A stretch of DNA of 64,000 bases. Source: CAVWNR01 sp963756525 (GTDB lineage Bacteria > Actinomycetota > Actinomycetes > Mycobacteriales > Jatrophihabitantaceae). The stretch lies in assembly GCA_963756525.1 (NCBI GenBank), contig CAVWNR010000009.1:310001-374000 (forward strand). Reading direction: 5' to 3'. This document shows positions 42,560 through 49,520 of the stretch, one piece after another. Numbering within the stretch: the stretch's first letter is position 1; every line of letters starts with the position of its first letter. The notes beneath the pieces are model-generated. The model was not told the DNA's origin and made no database searches. It saw only the letters and a list, made by a program, of their open reading frames with translations. The position numbers and the translations under genes were made by a program.

Positions 42560-42990
42560 TGGCCACCGACCTGTCCGTGATCCGTAGCCAACTCTGATAG
42601 TCGGGAATACCGAATATGCTGTGGGTCCTCGTCTGGAAATCGGGTCGTGCAGGGGCGGATCAGGACGGCCTCCGGGTCGTCAGGGTCGGCGGCTGCGGTC
42701 ATCCGGAGCGCAGCGATTCGGCCAGGTCAGACTCGGCCACGTCGATCTCGCTGGTGAACAGCGTGCGTCGGTGTCGTCGAAGTCGAGGAAGGTGACCTCG
42801 ACGATCAGCTCGCCCCTCGGGTCGCGCAGGTCGGCCAGGTGAGCTGCTGGTACAGCGCGCCGGTGCTGGAGCCCCGCAGCAGATTCAGCACGCGCAAGAG
42901 GGAGCTCTTGCCGACGTCGTTGGCGCCGAGGATGACGGCGTGTCCGCGGACTTCCAGCGTGAGGTCGGCGATGCGGCTGCCGTGACGACC
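42560..42990 (-). pseudogene. Remnant of an OLD-family ATP-dependent nuclease
   Basis: The N-terminal ATPase start is clear: IADLTLEVRGHAVILGANDVGKSS (read as strand plus Walker A, GANDVGKS) and LLRVLNLLRGSSTGALYQQL at about 42975-42840. A second frame continues LADLRDPRGELIVEVTFLDFDD, a third LFTSEIDVAESDLAESLRSG, and a fourth DPDDPEAVLIRPC. This matches the opening of OLD/AAA-type defence nucleases, in which LTDL and LIVEVxxxDF follow the P-loop. No Toprim half is present. It is degraded debris of a probable phage-defence or repair gene. Confidence 0.6.
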
Positions 42991-43667
42991 GAAGGCGGCT
43001 AATGCACACGAGCGCGCCCCGGCACGTTGGCGCACGCTGCGCGAAGCCGGGTCACGAGTGCTCTGCGCGGGGCTGGTCGACCAACCGAAGGCGGCGTGGG
43101 TCGGGTGGCAGCGTCGCCCACCGTTGCGGGTCGCCGAGCAGGGTAAGCGTTTCAGCTGGGCCGAGTTGGTTCGGGAAGACGGCCAGGGTAAGGCCGTGCT
43201 GGGTCGCGGCGGGCGCCAGGACGCCGTGGCCTCCCAGCTTGGTGGGCCGCGTGCGCGACGGCTTGGCATGGCTCCTAGTCATCGACCGGGCTGGTCAGCT
43301 CGGTCATCGTCAATCCGGCCGTGCCCGTCCGCGGTCATAGCCCAGCCTCACCGGCATATTCGCCGGCTCGGTAGACGGGCTGACGCCGATAGGTCTTAAG
43401 TCGGCGAGGATGTCGCGGTAGAGCGCTCGACACTCGAGCCGTTCACCTCGATCGAGAAAGCGCCGCCCAGTGCGCAGCAACGGCTAACCAGTCAGGCGGG
43501 CCGGCCACGTCCTCAGGCAAGGCATCCAAGCTCATTAGTGGTCCGGCCGATCCGCTGGGGTTGATGACGGCAGGCTTCATCAACGGTCAGGTCAGAGCGC
43601 TGCCGCGAGTGCGTGTCCGCGCCGCACTGCAACAATGGCGGGCAACGATCGCGGTAGTGCATCGGCG
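42991..43667. other. Mostly gene-free interval with one unassigned minus-strand fragment
   Basis: Between 43052 and 43282 (minus) a 76-codon frame reads LGGHGVLAPAATQHGLTLAVFPNQLG and AETLTLLGDPQRWATLPPDP (in short pieces); it is protein-like but starts without an RBS and matches nothing I know. The rest, to 43667, shows no gene. It may contain further decayed pieces of the OLD-nuclease neighbourhood. Confidence 0.35.
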
Positions 43668-45185
43668 TCATCGTTGCGGTGGCTCGGGGCCGTCTGGGCC
43701 GTGGTAGCCGACGGCACGTCGCCTGGCTGGCGTGTGCGCGGCATCGTCGACGGTGGGGTGCAGCGCGCCGTCGGATTCGAGTTCCACGTCGGAGGAGACG
43801 GCGCCGGCCTCGGCTGCGGTCTCGACCGCGCCACCGTGCACCGGCTCCGAGGGCCGCACCCAGTGGTTGAACACCAGGTTCAGCACGAAGACGACGATGA
43901 CCGTCGAGGTGATGGACGAACCGAAGATGACCTGGAAGTCCGACGGGAAGTTCTTGTAGATGGTCGGCGCGACGGCGGGAACCAGACCGACCGCGAGAGA
44001 GGTGGCCACGATGAGCAGATTGTGGTTGCCCTCGAAGTTGACCTTGTGCAGGGTGCGGATGCCGACCGCGGTCACCATCGCGAACATCACCGTCGCCGCG
44101 CCGCCGATGACCGGACCAGGCACGTTGGCCACGATCTCGCCGAACTTCGGCACCAGCCCCAAGATGATCAGCACCACGCCTGTGACGGTGACCACCCACC
44201 GGCTGCGCACCCGGGTCAGGCTGACCAACCCCACGTTCTCGGCGAAGGCGGTGTCCGGGAACGAGTTCATGAACCCGGCGAGCAGGCCGGACAGACCGTC
44301 GGTGGCCAGGCCGCGGGCCAGGTCGTTCGGGGTCAGCTCCTTGCCGCAGATCTCCGCGACGGCCAGCATGTCCGCGGTCGACTCGGTATAGGTCACCAGC
44401 ATCACGATGCACATCGTGATGATCGCGGCGATCTTGAACGTCGGGTGGCCGAAGTGGAACGGCTCGGTGATGCCGACCCACTTCGCCCCCTTCACCGAGT
44501 CGAAGTGCAGCAGGTCCATCGGCCAGGCGATCAGCGTGCCGATGACGATGCTCAGCAGCACCGAGATCTGCCCGATGAACCCGCGGAACGCGCGGGTGAT
44601 CACCACGATGAGCAGGATCACCAGGCCGGCCAGGGCGACGTGTGAGATCTGCCCGTAGTTCGGCGCGTTCGGATCGCTCCCGGCGATCAGGCCCACGTCC
44701 GCGCCGATCAGCGACAGGCCGATCACGCAGATGACCGTCCCGGCGACCAGCGGCGGGAAGAACCGCACGAAGCTGGCGAACGGCTTGGCGATGATCAGCC
44801 CGAACACGCCGGAGATCAGCATCGCGCCGTAGACCGCCTGGATGCCGTACTTCTGCGCGATGATGATCATCGGGTTGAGCACGGTGAACGTCGCGCCGGC
44901 CACGATCGGCAGCCGGACGCCGAAGATCTTGCCGATGCCGACAGTCTGGATCACCGTGGCGATGCCGGAGACGAGCAGGTCGGCGTTGACCAGCAGCGCG
45001 ATCGTCGAGGTCGGCAGCTTCAGCGCGCCACCGACGATCAGCGGCACCGCCACGGCGCCGGCGTACATGATGAACAGGTGCTGCAGGCCGAGGATGACCA
45101 GCCTCGGCGCGGGGAGCACCTCGTCTACCGGGTGCACGGAGCGGCGCGGACGTTCGAGCGTGGCGTTCGGGGGTCCCATCGACAT
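43668..45185 (-). CDS. NCS2-family purine/uracil-xanthine permease
   Basis: 505 residues, about 14 spans. NCS2 hallmarks: LGLQHLFIMYAGAVAVPLIV at the start, the TM8-10 substrate region VTYTESTADMLAVAEICGK (Glu-Ser-Thr) and FPDTAFAENVGLVSLTRVRS (Asn-Val-Gly), then VMFAMVTAVGIRTL. The xanthine/urate branch is the best fit given its place beside xdh genes. ATG 45185 has GGAG seven bases upstream. The C-terminal 60 residues are hydrophilic. A cluster of TTTCGC/GCGAAA half-sites at 45229-45255 lies 44 bases upstream of the start. Confidence 0.9.
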   Translation of the reverse strand: MSMGPPNATLERPRRSVHPVDEVLPAPRLVILGLQHLFIMYAGAVAVPLIVGGALKLPTSTIALLVNADLLVSGIATVIQTVGIGKIFGVRLPIVAGATFTVLNPMIIIAQKYGIQAVYGAMLISGVFGLIIAKPFASFVRFFPPLVAGTVICVIGLSLIGADVGLIAGSDPNAPNYGQISHVALAGLVILLIVVITRAFRGFIGQISVLLSIVIGTLIAWPMDLLHFDSVKGAKWVGITEPFHFGHPTFKIAAIITMCIVMLVTYTESTADMLAVAEICGKELTPNDLARGLATDGLSGLLAGFMNSFPDTAFAENVGLVSLTRVRSRWVVTVTGVVLIILGLVPKFGEIVANVPGPVIGGAATVMFAMVTAVGIRTLHKVNFEGNHNLLIVATSLAVGLVPAVAPTIYKNFPSDFQVIFGSSITSTVIVVFVLNLVFNHWVRPSEPVHGGAVETAAEAGAVSSDVELESDGALHPTVDDAAHTPARRRAVGYHGPDGPEPPQR

Positions 45186-45228
45186 GTCGTGTCTCCTGCC
45201 GGACGGATCGCGGTCGATCCCTTGACTA

Positions 45229-45255
45229 TTTCGCTTCGCGAAAGCTAAATTTCGC
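45229..45255 (-). promoter_or_regulatory. Alternating TTTCGC/GCGAAA half-sites upstream of the NCS2 permease
   Basis: TTTCGC at 45229-45234, GCGAAA at 45238-45243 and TTTCGC at 45250-45255 form two overlapping palindromes (3- and 6-base spacers) in an AT-enriched patch. It is a probable operator. It differs from the CGGAAA-type site at the xdh promoter, so a different regulator may act. Confidence 0.55.
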
Positions 45256-45339
45256 TGGCAGAGAACATAGCCACATCCCACCGCCCGCGTCAATGGGCCG
45301 CCGCACATCGGCAGTTTCCGCCGACGCACCGTGTGTTGG

Positions 45340-46557
45340 CTACCGCGTTGCGGTGCGGCGGCTGCGTGCCGCAAGTGGCAGGGCGAGTGTCATCCCCAGC
45401 GCGGTCAGGGCTAGGGCAGCGGGCAGCCCGGCGCCAGCTTCGGCAATGATGCCTACCGCGGCGGCGCCGAGCGCCGTGCCGGCGTCGAAGGCGGCGTTCC
45501 AGGCGGCGCTGGCGGTCGCGGTGCGCGATGCGCCGGCGCGGGCGAGCGCGTCGAGGAGGGTGAGGTTCTGCACCGAGCCGTAGCCGGCGCCGAACAGCAG
45601 CGCGCCGACCAGCACGACAGCGCTGTTGGTGCCGGCTGGCAGGCCGAGGGCCACGACCGCCATTCCGGCGATGGCTGCCAGCAGCGTCGCAGGCAGCAGC
45701 CACCCGTGCCCGGTGCGGTCGACCAGCACGCCGATGCGCCACCGGCACAGCGCCGCGCTGGTCCCGAATAGCAGCAGAGCGGCCGGCGCGATCACGCCCG
45801 CGGGGCGGATGATCGGCAGGAACGTGACTAGGGCGCCCGCGGCGAGGGTGACGGCGAGCAGCACCAGGCACGGCGTCGCGACACGTGCCGCCGTCGGCCA
45901 CCCGGCCGCACCCGGCACCGGGCGGCGTGCCTGCTGACCGCCGACGGTGTCGGCGGTGTCGGCTACGCGACCGAGGGCCAGCGCCGCCGGAATCGCGAGC
46001 AGCGGTGCGGCGGCGAGCAGCGCGACCACCCGAAACCAGCCGACCTGGGTCAGCGCCACCCCGGCCGGCACCCCGACCAGGTTGGGCACGGCGATCGCCA
46101 GTCCGTACAGTCCGACCGCTTCGCCGCGTCGCTCCGGCGGTGACACCGCGGCGGTCGCGGTGACGCCGACCACGGTGAGCACGGCGAAGCCGAAGCCTCG
46201 CACGGCCGAGACGGGCAGCAAGACGGCCAGCTGCGCGCTCGTCGCGTACAGCGGGGCGGGCGCGCCGAGCGCGACCAGCCCGGCGGCGAGCACCGCACCG
46301 GTGCCGAACCGCCGCAGCAACCCCGGCACGGCGCCTTGCGCGGCGACGGTGCACCCGAGCAGCACCGTGGTGACCAGCCCGGCGGTGGCCTCGCCGGCCC
46401 CGCCGGTATGCGCCCAGGCCGGTACCGCGCCCAGCAGCAGGCAGAAGTTGGAAAAGCCGAGCACCGTCACGGTCACGACGCGACGCAGCGCGGGCGTGCG
46501 CCACAGCGGATGACCGGCGTGGGCCGCGTTGAGCGCCCGGTGCACCTCCGCCGGCAC
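45340..46557 (-). CDS. MFS transporter in the purine cluster
   Basis: 405 residues with about 12 Ala/Val/Leu-rich spans. MFS markers include PERRGEAVGLYGLAIAVPNL in the N-half and RWRIGVLVDRTGHGWLLPAT in the C-half, with GYGSVQNLTLLDALAR near span 10. GTG 46557 is the first start; GTG 46545 in frame is better spaced from AAGGGGG. It follows the guanine deaminase fusion gene by 171 bases on the same strand, so it may export or import a purine-derived compound; the substrate is unknown. Confidence 0.82.
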   Translation of the reverse strand: MPAEVHRALNAAHAGHPLWRTPALRRVVTVTVLGFSNFCLLLGAVPAWAHTGGAGEATAGLVTTVLLGCTVAAQGAVPGLLRRFGTGAVLAAGLVALGAPAPLYATSAQLAVLLPVSAVRGFGFAVLTVVGVTATAAVSPPERRGEAVGLYGLAIAVPNLVGVPAGVALTQVGWFRVVALLAAAPLLAIPAALALGRVADTADTVGGQQARRPVPGAAGWPTAARVATPCLVLLAVTLAAGALVTFLPIIRPAGVIAPAALLLFGTSAALCRWRIGVLVDRTGHGWLLPATLLAAIAGMAVVALGLPAGTNSAVVLVGALLFGAGYGSVQNLTLLDALARAGASRTATASAAWNAAFDAGTALGAAAVGIIAEAGAGLPAALALTALGMTLALPLAARSRRTATR

Positions 46558-46728
46558 CCCCTTCCCAGCTCGGCCGCTCGCAGCCTAGATGTGCAGGCCG
46601 GCGCGGCCACTTGCGCGCGCGCCCCCTCCGGGGCCGGCCGCCGGCCGCCCGGCCGGGCACGCCGGCCGCTGGCTGGCTGCGCTCGGCACCGGCGATCAGC
46701 GGTGGGCGGCGCCGTTCCGGACCGGCGC

Positions 46729-48663
46729 TTACCTGCCGCCGAGCAGTTTCGCCAGCCGCAATCGGTTGAGCTGGACCAGCTCGTCCTTGACGGCGGCGCG
46801 TTCTTGGTCCGGGTCGTTGCGCAGCCGGGCTCGGCAGATGGCCAGCAGTTGGTCGGCGCTGCGTCCGGTTGTGCAGACCAGATACACCTGGCCGAAGCGC
46901 CGCTCGTAGGCGGCGTTGGCCGCCGCCAGTTCGCGGCGCAGTTCGGCGCCGGCGGCCGTGACCTGGGCCTGTTCTTCGCTGGAGAACGGGCTGGCTGCGG
47001 GCGTTCGCTCGCCTAGGCGGGGGTAGCCGGCCAGCGCCTGGGCCAGCCCAATGCCGTCGAGGTCGGCGGTGGCGGCGTCGGAGCGGTCGAACAGCGCGTG
47101 CTCGCTGGCATACGGCCGGCCGGCGGCGACCGCTTCGATCCACGCCTCGGCGGTGCAGCAGTCACGCAGCGTGTTGTGCAGCCGCTCGTCGAGCGGCGCG
47201 GTGTTGAACTGCTCGAAGGTGAGAACCGCCATCGTGCCTCCCGGGGTGTGAGGTCCTGCTCGCCGCGGACCGTCGCGGCGTCCTAAACGGGTGCCGGCGG
47301 CACGCTGTGCCGGGGGGGTGACCGCGACGTTCGTCGCGGCGCGATTGTCGATGTCGTCTTCTGCTGCCGGGATGCGGTCGGGCGGCGGTCGGACCGGCGT
47401 TCCGTCGATCCACACCGCGGCGATGTCGGCGCTGCCCGCCAGGGCGAAGACCTTGCCCAGCGCGTCGGTGGCGTCGTCGGCGTGGCGCAGCCCGATCGCC
47501 AGCGCGGTGTGCTCGGCCGGGCGCAGCCAGAGGGCGTCGAACCGTTTGCCGACGCTGAGGTCACCGACCTGCTCGGCCAGCCCGAGCGCGGCGGCGCCGG
47601 CTGCGGTGGCCAGGTGCAGCAGGTGCGCCGGGGTCAGCGGCACGCCGTCGGGGCCGCGCAGCTGCTGCAGGAAGTAGGCCTGCAGGCCCTCCTTGAACAG
47701 CGACAGGCCGGTTCCGGCCCCGACGTCGCTGCCCAGCGCGACCCGGACCCCGCGGGCCAGATGCCGATCGAGCGGGAACAGCCCGCTGCCCAGCGCGGCG
47801 TTGCTGGTCGGGCAGTGCGCGACGGCCGCGCCGGCGGCGGCCAGCCGGGCCAGCTCGGGGTCGGTGGGATGCACGTTGTGCGCCAGCACGCTGCGTGCCC
47901 CGACCAGCCCGTGTCGGTCGTAGCTGTCGAGGTAGCCGCAGCCGAACAGTTGCCGAACCGTGTGCACCTCGACGGTGTTTTCGTTGATGTGGGTGGTGAT
48001 CCAGCTGCCGGGCACGTCGCGGTGCAACGCGGCGCAGGAGGCCAGCAGGGCGTCGGTGCAGGACAGCGAGAACCGGGGGGTGACCGCGTAGCGGGCCCGG
48101 CCTGTGCCGTGCCAACGGCGGGCGAGGTCGCGGCCCTGCTCATAGGCGCGCTCGCTGCTGGTATGTAGCCGCTCGGCCAGCAGCCGGTCACCGACCACCA
48201 GCCCGCTGGTGATGCGCAGCCCAGCCACGGCGGCCGCCTGGAACAGTTCATCCACCGCGGGAGCGAAGTGTGAACCGAACACCAGCGCGGTGGTGGTGCC
48301 GGCGGCCAGCAGCGCGGTGACGAACTCGCCGGCGAGCTCGCGGGCGTAGCGCACGTCGTGCAACCGGGTCTCTTCGGGTAGCGCGCGCTGCTGCAGCCAG
48401 TCCAGCAGCGGCCTGCCGAGGCCGCCGATCACCCGCAGCTGCGGGTAGTGCACGTGGGTGTCGATCAATCCGGGCAGCAGTAGCCCGGCGCGCAGGTCCA
48501 CCACTTCGGCGTCGGGATGCCGCTGAGACATCTGCGGAAACGGGCCGCGGTCAAGGATTGACCCGCCGTCGACGGCCAGGCCCGCGTCGTCGCTGGCGCG
48601 CAGCGCCCCCCCGGTGAACGGGCTGACCGGGCTGTCACACACCGGCGCCCGGTAGATGATCAT
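46729..48663 (-). CDS. Guanine deaminase fused to OHCU decarboxylase
   Basis: One uninterrupted 644-codon frame. Residues 1-435 are a guanine deaminase: LPGLIDTHVHYPQLRVIG (zinc His pair), TTHINENTVEVHTV, VLAHNVHPTD, HCPTSNAALGSGLFPLDRHL (in pieces) and ALGSDVGAGTGLSLF. After a 50-residue Pro/Arg-rich linker the last 167 residues are a 2-oxo-4-hydroxy-4-carboxy-5-ureidoimidazoline decarboxylase (UraD): FNTAPLDERLHNTLRDCC, LAGYPRLGERTPAASPFSSE, FGQVYLVCTTGRSADQLL. ATG 47232 with GGGAGG upstream could start UraD separately. In UraD the family's catalytic His of HPRxGE is Tyr70 here. ATG 48663 overlaps the XdhC stop. Guanine becomes xanthine; UraD acts after urate oxidation. Confidence 0.87.
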   Translation of the reverse strand: MIIYRAPVCDSPVSPFTGGALRASDDAGLAVDGGSILDRGPFPQMSQRHPDAEVVDLRAGLLLPGLIDTHVHYPQLRVIGGLGRPLLDWLQQRALPEETRLHDVRYARELAGEFVTALLAAGTTTALVFGSHFAPAVDELFQAAAVAGLRITSGLVVGDRLLAERLHTSSERAYEQGRDLARRWHGTGRARYAVTPRFSLSCTDALLASCAALHRDVPGSWITTHINENTVEVHTVRQLFGCGYLDSYDRHGLVGARSVLAHNVHPTDPELARLAAAGAAVAHCPTSNAALGSGLFPLDRHLARGVRVALGSDVGAGTGLSLFKEGLQAYFLQQLRGPDGVPLTPAHLLHLATAAGAAALGLAEQVGDLSVGKRFDALWLRPAEHTALAIGLRHADDATDALGKVFALAGSADIAAVWIDGTPVRPPPDRIPAAEDDIDNRAATNVAVTPPAQRAAGTRLGRRDGPRRAGPHTPGGTMAVLTFEQFNTAPLDERLHNTLRDCCTAEAWIEAVAAGRPYASEHALFDRSDAATADLDGIGLAQALAGYPRLGERTPAASPFSSEEQAQVTAAGAELRRELAAANAAYERRFGQVYLVCTTGRSADQLLAICRARLRNDPDQERAAVKDELVQLNRLRLAKLLGGR

Positions 48664-49520
48664 CGAGCGGGGCTCGGCACGGCCCGGGCGGGGTGGACGG
48701 CGAGCGGCTCGCTGGCCGGCGGGGCGAAGCGCTGCAGCAGGTCGGCGGCCACGCTGACCGCGATGCTTGCCGGCTGTTTGCCGGTGATGCCGGCGATGCC
48801 GATCGGGGTCCGGATCCGGGCGATGGCCTGCTCGCTGTGACCGGCCTCGGCGAGCATGCGCCGGAAGCGGGCCCACTTCGCCGCCGAGCCGATCAGCCCG
48901 ATCGAGGCGAACTCGCCGAAACGCAGCACGGCGTCGCACAGCGCGGCGTCTTCGGCGTGATCGTGGGTCATGATCAGGACATGGGTGCCGGACGGCAGCT
49001 CACCGAGCACGATCTCGGGCAGCACGGGCACCGAATGCACGTGTAGCCGGGCGACCGGGTCGCCCAGCACGGCCAGCCGCTGGTCGCTGAGCTGCTCGGG
49101 GCGGGTATCGACCAGGTGCAGCTCGAGATCATGCCGGGCCAGGATCCGCGCCAGCTCCAGCCCGACGTGGCCGACACCAAAGATCGCCACGGCGGGCGGT
49201 ACCGGCAGCGGTTCGAGCAGCACGCTCACCGTGCCGCCGCAGCACTGCACGCCATGCTGGTAGGGCGCCTTGTCCGACAGCGCGACGGTGAACAGTTCCG
49301 GCCCGCCGGGGGCGTCGAGCAGCGGCCGGGCCTTTTCGATCGCGACCGCCTCGAGGTTGCCGCCGCCGATGGTGCCGGCGACCGCGCCGGCGCTGACTAC
49401 CATCTTCGCGCCGGCCTCGCGGGGGGCGTGCCCGCGTACCGCCGCAATGGTGACCAGCACGGCGGGCTCACGGGCGGCGCGCAGCCGGGTGAGGGCGGTC
49501 AGCCAGCCGGGCTCAGACAT
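48660..49520 (-). CDS. xdhC: XdhC-family Mo-cofactor sulfuration/insertion chaperone
   Basis: 286 residues. N-terminal XdhC/CoxI domain: VLVTIAAVRGHAPREAGAKMVV and GTIGGGNLEAVAIEKARPLL, with the Cys pair HGVQCCGGTVSVLLEPL. C-terminal Rossmann domain: VAIFGVGHVGLELARILARH and VLIMTHDHAEDAALCDAVLR, ending in GIAGITGKQPASIAVSVAADLL. It binds sulfurated Mo cofactor and loads it into xanthine dehydrogenase. ATG 49520 overlaps the XdhB stop by eight bases; its own stop overlaps the guanine deaminase start (ATGA). Confidence 0.9.
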   Translation of the reverse strand: MSEPGWLTALTRLRAAREPAVLVTIAAVRGHAPREAGAKMVVSAGAVAGTIGGGNLEAVAIEKARPLLDAPGGPELFTVALSDKAPYQHGVQCCGGTVSVLLEPLPVPPAVAIFGVGHVGLELARILARHDLELHLVDTRPEQLSDQRLAVLGDPVARLHVHSVPVLPEIVLGELPSGTHVLIMTHDHAEDAALCDAVLRFGEFASIGLIGSAAKWARFRRMLAEAGHSEQAIARIRTPIGIAGITGKQPASIAVSVAADLLQRFAPPASEPLAVHPARAVPSPAR

